Origin: Flavipsychrobacter sp.
GTDB taxonomy: Bacteria; Bacteroidota; Bacteroidia; Chitinophagales; Chitinophagaceae
Length of the DNA stretch: 64,000 nt
Direction: 5' to 3'
Assembly: GCA_041392855.1 (NCBI GenBank)
Contig: JAWKLD010000001.1
Span: 854,001 to 918,000, forward strand
Position numbers and translations under genes: made by a program. The stretch's first letter is position 1. Each line of letters begins with the position of its first letter. Positions 1-7,693 of this stretch are shown piece by piece. The notes under the pieces are model-generated. The model saw only the letters and a list, made by a program, of their open reading frames with translations, searched no databases and had not been told where the DNA came from.

Positions 1-732
1 TACTCTTGTGCGGTTACCGCTGGCAATGTCACCATCTTTAATCTGTGCTATTCTGCGGATGTCTAAACGTACTGAAGAGTAGAACTTCAGGGCATTACCT
101 CCGGTAGTTGTTTCTGGATTACCGAACATGACACCAATTTTTTCACGAAGTTGGTTGATGAAGATACAGCAACAGCCTGTACGGTTGATAGTGGCAGTAA
201 GCTTACGTAGCGCCTGGCTCATTAGTCTTGCTTGCAAGCCCATTTTGCTGTCGCCCATTTCGCCTTCCAACTCGCCTTTAGGTACTAGTGCTGCTACAGA
301 GTCTACCACAACCACATCTAGTGCTCCTGAAGAGATTAGACGGTCTGCGATCTCCAATGCCTGCTCTCCATAGTCTGGTTGAGATACGATAAGATTATCT
401 ACATCTACGCCTAGTTTTCGTGCATAGCTGGCATCAAAAGCGTGTTCTGCATCTATAATAGCACAAATACCGCCTTTCTTCTGCGCTTCGGCTATGGTAT
501 GTATAGCTATGGTTGTTTTACCTGAAGATTCCGGTCCATATATCTCTATGATACGCCCTCTAGGGAAGCCGCCTACACCTAAGGCCACATCCAACCCTAA
601 TGACCCTGTGCTAATTGTCTCAATATTTACCTGTTGCTTATCGCCCAGCATCATAACCGAGCCTTTGCCATAATCCTTCTCGATCTTGTCTAGAGCGAGC
701 TTTAATACTTTCATTTTGTCATCTGCTGCCAT
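1..732 (-). CDS. recA: Recombinase RecA (3' end cut by window edge)
   Basis: RecA forms ATP-dependent filaments on single-stranded DNA for homologous recombination and the DNA-damage response. Translating the minus strand from the ATG at 732 gives 244 codons open to the window edge, about 70% of a usual 340-350 residue RecA. Visible signatures are the Walker A loop GPESSGKTT near residues 65-73, the Walker B-like run LDVVVVDS, the loop-L1 stretch with QARLMSQALRKLT, and FINQLREKIGVMFGNPETTTGGNALKFYSS, which is the L2/ATP-cap signature shortened here to its ends FINQLREK and GGNALKF. The start is the first ATG after a good TANNTTTG promoter. Identity is essentially certain; the C-terminal DNA-gating domain is not in the window. 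Confidence 0.97.
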   Translation of the reverse strand, partial: MAADDKMKVLKLALDKIEKDYGKGSVMMLGDKQQVNIETISTGSLGLDVALGVGGFPRGRIIEIYGPESSGKTTIAIHTIAEAQKKGGICAIIDAEHAFDASYARKLGVDVDNLIVSQPDYGEQALEIADRLISSGALDVVVVDSVAALVPKGELEGEMGDSKMGLQARLMSQALRKLTATINRTGCCCIFINQLREKIGVMFGNPETTTGGNALKFYSSVRLDIRRIAQIKDGDIASGNRTRV

Positions 733-772
733 GCTAAATGTATTTTAAGTGTTAGTTTTTGTAATTATTGGT

Positions 773-806
773 CAAACATACAACTTTTTTGAACAAGCTG
801 TACAAA
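773..806 (-). promoter_or_regulatory. Candidate recA promoter, Bacteroidota type
   Basis: Read on the minus strand, TATGTTTG (773-780) matches the Bacteroidota -7 consensus TANNTTTG exactly and TTTG (803-806) lies 22 nt upstream, close to the usual -33/-7 spacing. It sits 41 nt before the recA start. No SOS-like operator could be recognised here. Confidence 0.5.
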
Positions 807-985
807 TGTTTATACTTTTGTTTAAAAATATTTTCTCTATTATCTAAATTACAGCAAATACAGCCCTTTCGTCAAGGTTTTTACTAACAATAGTGGGTAA
901 TCAGTTTATGCAGAAATAACTCAATGAATTATGTAATTGTATAATGTGATTTGTGATATTGTGTATCAACCATAAACAATACGTC

Positions 986-2029
986 ATGAAAAAACATTGG
1001 TCTATCAAGTATTTATTGTTCCTCATCATACCATTACTGCTATCTATTGCTATGTCTTCTTGCGATAGTTGCAACCCGACAGATACTGCTACTAACTATG
1101 AAGAAAATGTAGTGTATCAAAGTAACGATACGGCGTCGCTATATAACAATACAGCAGTTGATTACAATAGTCCGAATTATGAGGTAATGTATATCAGGGT
1201 GCCTAATGACCCAGATACGGGTATATTTATTAGAAAAGTAAAAGATTCAGGTACACACCATAGAAGAGCTATACAAGGTAGGGTATTGAGAGGCACGTTT
1301 GTAATAGATAGTCCTAACTATCGCACTACTTTTGTGTATGCGGTGTATGAGCCCGACTCTGGCTGTGATAGAACACGATGGTTCTCTTTTGTAAATCCAA
1401 GCATTGAGGTGTCTACTTATGGTGGCAGGTATCGTAAGATGACCTATAAAGGCAAGGTGAAGGCTAGTACAGGGCTGCCTTTTAACTTCGATAAATGGAA
1501 TAAGGACTATCAAAAAAAATGGGTGGACACGACTAATAAGCGAAGAAAGAGCAATGGCGAAAGGCTATTGCGCAAAGTATCTCCCAACGATAGCATGAAG
1601 GATGCTTACCCATATATGCCACTGCCTACGCCTGAGGGTACAGGCTTTTTAGACGCTCCGATATTTTCTAAAAGGCTTCCTGGTAGAAATATTACCACTA
1701 AGGCAGAGCAGATATTTGCCCAATTCAGAGGGATAAAGAAATGTGTTGTAAACAACAGAAGAGCACCAAGTGCTGATTCGGGTATGGTGAAAATAACTAC
1801 AAGGGGGCGTACATATCTGTATTGTGTAGATAGGGTAGCACCAGAATGTTTGGGGTATTTTTCATGGACAACTGTGGAGACAGATACCATGAGAGTGAAA
1901 TGGGTAAAAGCTACAGGTAGGGACTGTGATGGCATACAGCTAGGGCAAACAGGAACGCGATGGGCGCCTCGTTTCTATTTTACAGGAGCTACTACAATTA
2001 CTGTTGGCCCATGGATGTCTTGCGACTGA
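986..2029 (+). CDS. Putative lipoprotein of unknown function
   Basis: I do not recognise the family. From the ATG at 986 the 347-residue protein starts with a basic n-region, a long hydrophobic stretch and a lipobox-like IAMSSC, so it is probably an outer-envelope lipoprotein with Cys at about residue 26. I chose 986 over an upstream GTG at 953 because the signal peptide begins there. The mature part has several Cys residues (CDSC, GCDRTRW, KKCVV, YCVDRVAPEC, RDCDG, MSCD) and Tyr/Asp-rich beta-type sequence, compatible with a disulfide-stabilised beta domain. Downstream are two small membrane proteins on the same strand; the gap after the stop is 43 bp. Function unknown. Confidence 0.75.
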   Translation: MKKHWSIKYLLFLIIPLLLSIAMSSCDSCNPTDTATNYEENVVYQSNDTASLYNNTAVDYNSPNYEVMYIRVPNDPDTGIFIRKVKDSGTHHRRAIQGRVLRGTFVIDSPNYRTTFVYAVYEPDSGCDRTRWFSFVNPSIEVSTYGGRYRKMTYKGKVKASTGLPFNFDKWNKDYQKKWVDTTNKRRKSNGERLLRKVSPNDSMKDAYPYMPLPTPEGTGFLDAPIFSKRLPGRNITTKAEQIFAQFRGIKKCVVNNRRAPSADSGMVKITTRGRTYLYCVDRVAPECLGYFSWTTVETDTMRVKWVKATGRDCDGIQLGQTGTRWAPRFYFTGATTITVGPWMSCD

Positions 2030-2072
2030 TAGGTATTAACTACAATTCCTATTTTAGAGGAAAAAAGCATTT

Positions 2073-2390
2073 ATGCTCATATTTTCAGGAAAGGGGGTAG
2101 TAGTGCCTTTAGTATGGATGGCTACAGCTGCCGTAAATGGTTTGGCGTTTAACTTGAAAGGGGCGGATAATGCAGTTATTACGCTAATGATAAGTGGAAC
2201 TATTTGTACTGTTTTGGGTAGGCGTTGGCGCCGTCAGCGCTTGGCGTGGGAGGAGCAGCACGGTATGCCAAGCCCTAAGGCTAAGCCTAGTTTTTTCTTT
2301 GTGCCGGTAGAGCATATTTGGGTGCTGGCACTTGTGCTGATACTTACAATAATAGGCGTAGTTGTCTATAAAGGGCAACTGCACTGGTAA
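2073..2390 (+). CDS. Small two-helix membrane protein, unknown function
   Basis: A 105-residue protein with a hydrophobic N-terminal segment (about residues 8-50, possibly two passes), a basic cytoplasmic-looking stretch with RRWRRQR, and a clear C-terminal membrane helix (about residues 80-100) ending at KGQLHW. I do not recognise a family. It lies between the lipoprotein and another small membrane protein on the same strand and may be cotranscribed with them. An antisense frame of 66 codons in the same place has no coding features. Confidence 0.6.
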   Translation: MLIFSGKGVVVPLVWMATAAVNGLAFNLKGADNAVITLMISGTICTVLGRRWRRQRLAWEEQHGMPSPKAKPSFFFVPVEHIWVLALVLILTIIGVVVYKGQLHW

Positions 2391-2438
2391 AGCATATGCT
2401 GTAGTTTTCGTATATTTATTTAAACTACTATATACGCC

Positions 2439-2678
2439 ATGAGTTCCATTCTATTGATCATATTAGGTATTGTAGCCTTGTTGGCTAGTATATTTCTATT
2501 CAGGCAAGGCTCGGCTTATGACAATGAAGCTGCCGAAATAAGTAAGGAAAAGCAAGGAGATACACGCTTGGCCAGCCAGCTTTATAAGTCGGGCACACAA
2601 CTACGCATGTATGCTATTGGATTTGTGATAGTAGGGCTTGTACTTATTGGTTATTATATAAAAGAAGTGGTGTTATAG
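2439..2678 (+). CDS. Small two-helix membrane protein, unknown function
   Basis: A 79-residue protein with a hydrophobic helix at residues 1-21, a charged middle (about 27-50, rich in Glu and Lys), and a second helix near 57-73. This hairpin topology is common among uncharacterised Bacteroidota small membrane proteins. It follows the previous small membrane protein by 48 bp and is followed by a repeat-rich intergenic region, so it probably ends the transcription unit. No function can be assigned. Confidence 0.6.
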   Translation: MSSILLIILGIVALLASIFLFRQGSAYDNEAAEISKEKQGDTRLASQLYKSGTQLRMYAIGFVIVGLVLIGYYIKEVVL

Positions 2679-2697
2679 GTTACTGGTTCGTTACAGT

Positions 2698-2845
2698 AGA
2701 TATTCGTCACTGCGAGCTTACGAAGCAGTCTCAAGAAGTGTGTGTTATGGTTTAATAACCGTTCGTCATTTCGAATCCCTTTATGGTAAGAAATCTATCT
2801 GCTATGTTTAGTATTGTCCTTTCTTTGCTCGTCCAAAGAAAGAAC
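2698..2845. repeat. Degenerate REP-like elements and a hairpin
   Basis: This non-coding stretch holds two degenerate copies of a GTCAT-type intergenic element (CGTCACTGCGAGC at about 2706 and CGTCATTTCGAATCC at about 2763, the latter followed by GAAATCTATC) and a perfect 9-bp inverted repeat CTTTCTTTG/CAAAGAAAG at 2819-2827 and 2834-2842 with a 6-nt loop. Elements of this style are scattered in many Bacteroidota genomes; the assignment to a family is by appearance only. It precedes the 161-bp tandem array. Confidence 0.5.
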
Positions 2846-2934
2846 GAAAGAAAAGACTCGAAAATTTAGTACAGCCAAATTTTCGTTGCCGCATAGATAC
2901 GGCTAGGTACTACTGTGCTGCCAAGCATTGATTG

Positions 2935-3450
2935 TACTGTATCGTTCGTATCGCTGTATCGTGGCAGTCTGTGTGAAGCTAAATAGTAGTATGTCATTTT
3001 GAGCCATGCGAAATATCTCCTTAATGGGTAGGTGAGCTGCCCGTAGTTGCTAGGGAGATGTCTCACACAAGGTTTGACATGACAAGCCTTGATAGTACTG
3101 TATCGTTTGTATCGCTGTATCACTACTGTCTGTGTGAAGCTAAATAGTAGTATGTCATATTGAGCCATGCGAAATACCTCCTCAATGGGTAGGTAAGCTG
3201 TCCGTAGTTGCTAGGGAGATGTCTCACAGAAGGTTCGACATGACAAGCATTGATTGTACTGTATCGTTTGTATCACTGTATCGTGGCAGTCTTTGTGATG
3301 CTAAATAGTAGTATGTCATATTGAGCCATGCGAAATATATCCTTAATGGGTAGGTAAGCTGCCCGTAGTTGCTAGGGAGATGTCTCACACAAGGTTCGAC
3401 ATGACAAGCCTTGATAGTACTGTATCGTTTGTATCGCTGTATCGTTACAG
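2935..3450. repeat. Tandem array, three 161-bp units plus a partial fourth
   Basis: The string TACTGTATCG recurs at 2935, 3096, 3257 and 3418, an exact 161-bp period three times, and the sequence between is highly similar from unit to unit. Each unit contains a run of short TGTATCG repeats, a spacer with GAAGCTAAATAGTAGTAT, and a block that begins GTCAT and ends ATGAC. Inside the block are nested complementary pieces TGAG/CTCA and ATCTCC/GGAGAT, so each block can fold into one large hairpin. The partial fourth unit ends inside the stop codon region of the adjacent TIR-domain gene. No coding frame is preserved across the units. Confidence 0.9.
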
Positions 3451-4731
3451 TTTTAGGTCTTTTATTAGTTGCACTACAGCTTCTTCAAACTCTTTTGACT
3501 TATAATCTTCTTTGGTTTTGAAGCTGCTAAAGTCTTTGGAGTTAAACTCCTTAACCTCTTCTATATTCTCCCAAAAGGCATCTCTGTGTTTACGTGGTAT
3601 ATCTTCTTTGTGTACTTCAAACAAGTAGCTATCAATATGTATAGGGAAGTATATATCCTTCCATTCCTTATTCTGCTTCTCTCTGGCTTCGTTGAGCTCG
3701 TAGTGGCAAGCTTCTGATTTAAGAGAGTTCTTAGAAGCTATGAATAGTAGCCTATCGTGGCTATGTATATTCTCATACATTATCTTCTTAAGCCTTCTGC
3801 CTCCAGGTGCATCACGCTCCCAGAAGAAGGACTTAATACCTCTTGTCATAAGTATATGGCTCAATGCTCTGGCAAATTCTTTGTCTTCAAAGCTATAGGA
3901 GATAAATACTGATTGAAACTTCATTTCTGTTACTAAGTCTTTTATATAACCTTTTGGGTCAAACCCATGTACGCCGAATAGTTTAAACGTTTCTTCGTTG
4001 ATGTCGCTTTTAAGTATGGTTTGTAAATCAATGAAGCAACTACTATTCTCTGTTTGTTTTATATTATTTAATGTTTTTTGAGTTAATAATGTATTTATAA
4101 ATGATGTGTTTATTATTTCACATTCAGTAAGTACAGAATCTGTTAGGTCTATATCTGAGAATACATTTTTAGTTAATCTTGTCCTTCTAATTGTTAATTC
4201 TGTTAATACGGGAAGGACTTCTTTATTAATACCAACAAAATTTGTGTTAAATATTTCAGCATCTATTATTGAAGTCTGATAATAGTTACACTCGTTAAAA
4301 CTGGTAAAATTAATAGCATTATAAATTCTGTTAAGTTCTGAATTACTGAATTTATAACTTTCAGTGATAATTGTGTCAGAGAATGTACATTTATCAAATT
4401 GACAACTATCAATTCTTGTATTAATTATATAACATGATGTAAAGTTTACATATTCAAAGTATGATGTATAAAAAGCACAATTATAAAAATTACATATGGT
4501 AAAGCTTGTTTCGCTTAGACCACAATTATGAAATTTCACATCTTTAAATGTACAAGCTGTAAATTCTATATCACCAATTGATTTATCTATAATAATATGC
4601 TCTTCTATTGTAATCCCACTTATCGTTATTTTTGTTCCATTGTTATTTAGTTGCCTATTTGAATAAGAATTACTGTTATTATTTTTTTTCAATAATTCTA
4701 AAAACTCCTCATTATAATTCTTCTTTTCCAT
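3445..4731 (-). CDS. Pentapeptide-repeat and TIR-domain protein, candidate NADase effector
   Basis: From the ATG at 4731 this is a 428-residue protein. Residues about 50-225 have pentapeptide-like periodicity (units such as CTFKDVKF, CNFYNCAF, CQFDKCTF), predicted to form a right-handed beta helix. Residues about 271-428 form a TIR/SEFIR-type domain starting FQSVFISYSFEDKEF; the motif ASKNSLKSEACHYEL places a Glu at about 345 where catalytic TIR domains carry the NADase glutamate. Bacterial TIR proteins of this kind often act in antiphage defence by depleting NAD; that role here is inference. An upstream ATG would add 20 residues of repeat-like sequence, so I prefer MEKKNYNEEF. The N-terminal half is clearly more AT-rich than neighbours, suggesting acquisition. 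No partner gene is adjacent. Confidence 0.85.
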   Translation of the reverse strand: MEKKNYNEEFLELLKKNNNSNSYSNRQLNNNGTKITISGITIEEHIIIDKSIGDIEFTACTFKDVKFHNCGLSETSFTICNFYNCAFYTSYFEYVNFTSCYIINTRIDSCQFDKCTFSDTIITESYKFSNSELNRIYNAINFTSFNECNYYQTSIIDAEIFNTNFVGINKEVLPVLTELTIRRTRLTKNVFSDIDLTDSVLTECEIINTSFINTLLTQKTLNNIKQTENSSCFIDLQTILKSDINEETFKLFGVHGFDPKGYIKDLVTEMKFQSVFISYSFEDKEFARALSHILMTRGIKSFFWERDAPGGRRLKKIMYENIHSHDRLLFIASKNSLKSEACHYELNEAREKQNKEWKDIYFPIHIDSYLFEVHKEDIPRKHRDAFWENIEEVKEFNSKDFSSFKTKEDYKSKEFEEAVVQLIKDLKL

Positions 4732-4802
4732 AGGTGTATTTGTACTGTAAAGTACTATTACACTTACATTAGTACAACCCCGTGAAAACACCCTCTTTTC
4801 TT

Positions 4803-4960
4803 ATTGTTACGAGATTGCCACGCTTCGCTCGCAATGACGGGAGAGTGAATGGTTTTGTATCATTACATCCGTTACAGGGGTATATAATATGAGTCATGCT
4901 GAATATATTCCAGCATCTCGCCACAACACTTATATCTCGAGATTCTTAAACCAGTTTAGG
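4803..4960. repeat. REP-like GTCAT elements right of the TIR gene
   Basis: At 4806-4840 the plus strand reads as the reverse complement of a CGTCATTGCGAGCGAAGCG... element, a form seen between genes in many bacterial genomes. At about 4892 a second version starts GTCATGCTGAATATATTCC and ends with GAGATTCTT near 4940. Both belong to the same loose family as the GTCAT blocks inside the 161-bp array on the other side of the TIR gene. No open frame of note is present. Confidence 0.6.
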
Positions 4961-4983
4961 GTTACAGGTAATTTTATTATAAA

Positions 4984-5090
4984 GATACAGTGATACAACG
5001 ATACAAACGATACAACGATACAACGATACAACGATACAACGATACAAACGATACAGCGATACGAACGATACAGTGATACAAACGATACAG
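4984..5090. repeat. Short GATACAR tandem repeats
   Basis: About eleven to twelve imperfect copies of an 8-9 bp unit (ACGATACA, with variants CGATACAA, CGATACAG, TGATACAA) run head to tail. The unit is the reverse complement of the TGTATCG repeats at the end of the 161-bp array, so the two clusters face each other across the TIR-domain gene. The repeat is too short and has no spacers, so it is not a CRISPR. It may expand and contract by slippage. Confidence 0.9.
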
Positions 5091-5107
5091 CAGGGTAGTA
5101 AGCACAC

Positions 5108-5136
5108 AAAAAAGCCCACTCGAGTAGAGCAGGCTT
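5108..5136 (-). terminator. Rho-independent terminator after rpsG
   Basis: On the minus strand AAGCCTGCTC pairs with GAGTGGGCTT (10 bp, two G-T wobbles) around a 5-nt loop and is followed by a T-run. It lies 24 bp after the rpsG stop and closes the rpsL-rpsG transcript. Confidence 0.8.
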
Positions 5137-5159
5137 TGATATATAAAGTATTGTTGTAC

Positions 5160-5627
5160 TTAGATTCTGAAGTGAGAGAACGCTTTGTTCGCGTCTGCCA
5201 TACGGTGTGTATCTTCTTTTCTCTTCACTGCACCACCTTCACCTTTACTAGCTGCTACGATCTCGTTAGCTAATTTATCAGCAATCGTACGACCATTACG
5301 CTCACGGCTGAAACGGATCAACCATTTCATGCTTAGAGATATTTTACGGTCAGGACGAACCTCTGCAGGTATTTGGAATGTAGCACCACCAATACGACGG
5401 CTACGTACCTCAACTGCTGGAGTAACGTTTACTAACGCCTTCTTCCAAGTCTCATATCCACTCTCGCCAGTCATTTTCTCTACTTTGTCTAATGCATCGT
5501 AGAAAGAACGAAGAACGATGCTTTTGTTACCACCTTGCATTAGGCAGTTTACAAAGCGTGTTACTTGCTTGTCGTTAAATTTTGGATCTGGTGCTAAAGG
5601 TAATTTCTTAGCTTGTGCCTTCCTCAT
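5160..5627 (-). CDS. rpsG: 30S ribosomal protein S7
   Basis: S7 nucleates assembly of the 3' domain of 16S rRNA and forms part of the tRNA exit site. The 155-residue length and start MRKAQAKK fit the family (155-158 residues). Recognisable conserved parts are GGNKSIVLRSFYDALD, NVTPAVEVRSRRIGGATFQIP and the C-terminal ADANKAFSHFR. It follows rpsL with a 37-bp gap on the same strand, the normal str-operon order, but ends at a terminator; fusA, which usually follows, is not downstream. Expression should track rpsL from the promoter upstream of that gene. Confidence 0.98.
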   Translation of the reverse strand: MRKAQAKKLPLAPDPKFNDKQVTRFVNCLMQGGNKSIVLRSFYDALDKVEKMTGESGYETWKKALVNVTPAVEVRSRRIGGATFQIPAEVRPDRKISLSMKWLIRFSRERNGRTIADKLANEIVAASKGEGGAVKRKEDTHRMADANKAFSHFRI

Positions 5628-5664
5628 CGTTAAAGATTGGCTTTTATATTAGTTGTTATTTAAT

Positions 5665-6036
5665 TTATTTTGCTCTCTTAGTACCGTATTTAGAACGGCT
5701 TTGTTTACGATCTTTCACACCCGCAGTATCTAAAGCACCACGAACGATGTGATAACGTACACCTGGTAAGTCTTTAACACGACCACCACGTATCAAAACG
5801 ATAGAGTGCTCTTGTAAGTTGTGACCCTCACCCGGAATATATGCGATAACCTCGATCTTGTTAGTTAAACGAACCTTAGCCACTTTACGTAGTGCTGAGT
5901 TCGGTTTCTTCGGAGTGGTTGTGTATACACGAGTACATACACCACGACGTTGTGGACATGCGTCCAAAGCACGGGACTTAGACTTTGTAACGATTTGTTT
6001 ACGACCCTTACGTACTAATTGTTGTATTGTAGGCAT
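5665..6036 (-). CDS. rpsL: 30S ribosomal protein S12
   Basis: S12 sits at the decoding centre and controls accuracy. The 123-residue protein starts MPTIQQLVRKGR and contains TTPKKPNSALRKV and GEGHNLQEHS, GGRVKDLPGVRYH. Lysines 43 and 88, whose substitution gives streptomycin resistance in many bacteria, are both Lys, so the sequence is of the sensitive type. A purine-rich AGGAG lies about 5 nt before the start, an unusual Shine-Dalgarno-like element for this phylum where most genes lack one. It is the first gene of the truncated str operon. Confidence 0.98.
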   Translation of the reverse strand: MPTIQQLVRKGRKQIVTKSKSRALDACPQRRGVCTRVYTTTPKKPNSALRKVAKVRLTNKIEVIAYIPGEGHNLQEHSIVLIRGGRVKDLPGVRYHIVRGALDTAGVKDRKQSRSKYGTKRAK

Positions 6037-6134
6037 TTGCTCCTGTTAATAGAAATTTTAATGGAGTGCGAAGGTAAACATATTCTTATTATCAAACAAA
6101 AATTAAACAATAATTTATTTGAAATAGATATTTT

Positions 6135-6167
6135 CTCCCATCGGGAGCTTATAAATATTCAAAAGTA
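6135..6167 (-). promoter_or_regulatory. Candidate rpsL promoter element and leader hairpin
   Basis: On the minus strand TACTTTTG (6160-6167) is an exact TANNTTTG -7 element; no clear TTTG at -33 was found. About 13 nt downstream CTCCC/GGGAG (6143-6147 and 6135-6139, 3-nt loop) could form a hairpin in a roughly 120-nt leader. Ribosomal operons are often autoregulated through leader structures; that this one is, is only a guess. Confidence 0.3.
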
Positions 6168-6294
6168 CAATTAATACCCGCATATGTATAACTGCGTTTT
6201 TTATCAATAAGTTATGTTTGTATGGCAAAACGATGAAGTCTTAGTTGTTGATACCCCTTACAAGCTTATTTGATCAATTACTAAATCATTATAT

Positions 6295-7665
6295 ATGCGC
6301 AAAGTATTACTATTCAGCTTATTAGCTATATGTTCTTCCTTGAGTGAGCAGTGTTACGGGCAAACTATTTTTTCAACCAATTTTAATAGCTCACTTCCCG
6401 CGGGGTGGACGATTGATGCTTCGGCAGGGGCTACATGGGCACACAATGGGAGTTTAGGCACTGGTGGCTCAGGCTGTGCTATGGTAGATCAATCTAGTTC
6501 CTCTGGCGGTACCAAGGGTAAGTTGATAACGACAAGTTTTAATCTCACTACCGTTCCCAAGCCTACATTATCTTTTAAGGTTGCTTCTATTCGTAACAAC
6601 TTTATGTCGCCCAATCTATATATATATTATTCAGTAGCCGGTGGCGCTTGGCAGAAACTATCCTCTTGGGGCGAGTGGAATACGGATAATATCATTAACA
6701 CTACGGGGCCTTGCTTCCCCAATAATAATGGCTGTGTGGAATGGCAAGATGTGGTTTTCGACCTGGCTAAGGTGGCAGGCAATACCAATATTCGCTTTGC
6801 TTTCGAGGCAGATTGTCTAAATGGAGGGTGGCTATTGCTGGACGATCTGTGGATACACGACAAGAAAATATATGCCTTGCCTTATACTCAAGACTTTGAA
6901 GGGAATGCCTTTTTTCCTCAAGACTGGGATAGAACAGGTACTGATAAGAATACCGATTGGCAAAGAAGTGTTGCTGTAGGGGCTTTTAATAGTACTTCAA
7001 GTGCTTTCTTTGATAATTTTTCCCTTAATGTATCTGGTAGTTTTTATGGGTTGAGTACAGTTTGGCTCAACTTGTCTACCGCCGCTAAGCCTACGCTTGC
7101 TTTTGAGTATGCCTACACCCAGCGTGCTGGTAAGCCTTCGGATGAGCTACGTATCTCGTACCAGGTTGGTAATAATGGTACTTGGATAGTGCTGGATAGT
7201 TTCAAAGAAAACAAATTAAGAACGGCTCCCAATAAATCGGTAGCCTTTGTGCCTACTAATAGAGAATGGCTAACCAAGACTATAGATATCTCATCTTTAA
7301 GTAGTAATCAAGAAATAAGGTTTGCGCTGGAGTGCAAATCTCAAAACGGTAATATATTATATATAGACAATGTTCGCTTTTTTGATGATACGGCTACTAC
7401 AACAGTTGCTACAATAGAGAATGCTAGTCAGTATAGATTATATCCTAATCCCGCACAAAACAGCATATATATAGATATGCAGAATGATAAAGGGGTAAGT
7501 GCCTATGTATATGACATAACAGGCAGGCAGATGTCTAGTGTCACTTATGAGAGAACAGGGCAGCGATTAGAGGTCAATACTACTTCTTTAAGTAGTGGTG
7601 CTTATTATATATATATAGAACAAGAAGGTGTTGTGGCTACTAAGCAGTTCTTTATTAATAAATAG
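6295..7665 (+). CDS. Secreted T9SS type A sorting-domain protein with two jelly-roll domains
   Basis: A 456-residue protein with a signal peptide (residues 1-22, cleaved near CYGQ). Two adhesin-like jelly-roll modules of the choice-of-anchor J type follow: the first at about 24-195 (starting TIFSTNFNSSLPAGWTID), the second at about 200-365 (starting YTQDFEGNAFFPQDWDR). The last 75 residues (YRLYPNPAQNSIYIDM to TKQFFINK) form a type A T9SS sorting domain with the usual PNPA start, DITGR turn and LSSGAYY motif. It should be exported, sorted by T9SS and anchored at the cell surface or released. A shorter paralogue follows 28 bp downstream. The exact ligand is unknown. Confidence 0.85.
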   Translation: MRKVLLFSLLAICSSLSEQCYGQTIFSTNFNSSLPAGWTIDASAGATWAHNGSLGTGGSGCAMVDQSSSSGGTKGKLITTSFNLTTVPKPTLSFKVASIRNNFMSPNLYIYYSVAGGAWQKLSSWGEWNTDNIINTTGPCFPNNNGCVEWQDVVFDLAKVAGNTNIRFAFEADCLNGGWLLLDDLWIHDKKIYALPYTQDFEGNAFFPQDWDRTGTDKNTDWQRSVAVGAFNSTSSAFFDNFSLNVSGSFYGLSTVWLNLSTAAKPTLAFEYAYTQRAGKPSDELRISYQVGNNGTWIVLDSFKENKLRTAPNKSVAFVPTNREWLTKTIDISSLSSNQEIRFALECKSQNGNILYIDNVRFFDDTATTTVATIENASQYRLYPNPAQNSIYIDMQNDKGVSAYVYDITGRQMSSVTYERTGQRLEVNTTSLSSGAYYIYIEQEGVVATKQFFINK

Positions 7666-7693
7666 AGTGTTATAGTAGAATAAAAATACAAGC

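Noticed and set aside
953..985. Extended start of the lipoprotein gene at GTG 953
   Set aside because: The added residues precede a typical signal peptide starting at the ATG at 986; the upstream piece lacks coding character.
2866..3168. Minus-strand frame of 100 codons in the 161-bp repeats
   Set aside because: It runs through tandem repeats without a consistent translation from copy to copy and has no promoter or start support.
3445..4731. TIR gene as part of Thoeris or another multi-gene TIR system
   Set aside because: No SIR2/ThsA-type, SMODS, CBASS or other partner gene is adjacent; flanks are repeats and ribosomal genes, so only a stand-alone gene can be claimed.
4984..5090. Short regular repeats as a possible CRISPR array
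   Set aside because: Units are 8-9 bp, contiguous and without unique spacers; no cas gene is nearby. It is a minisatellite.
5185..5502. Plus-strand frame of about 105 codons opposite rpsG
   Set aside because: It is the antisense of a highly conserved ribosomal gene and has no independent features.
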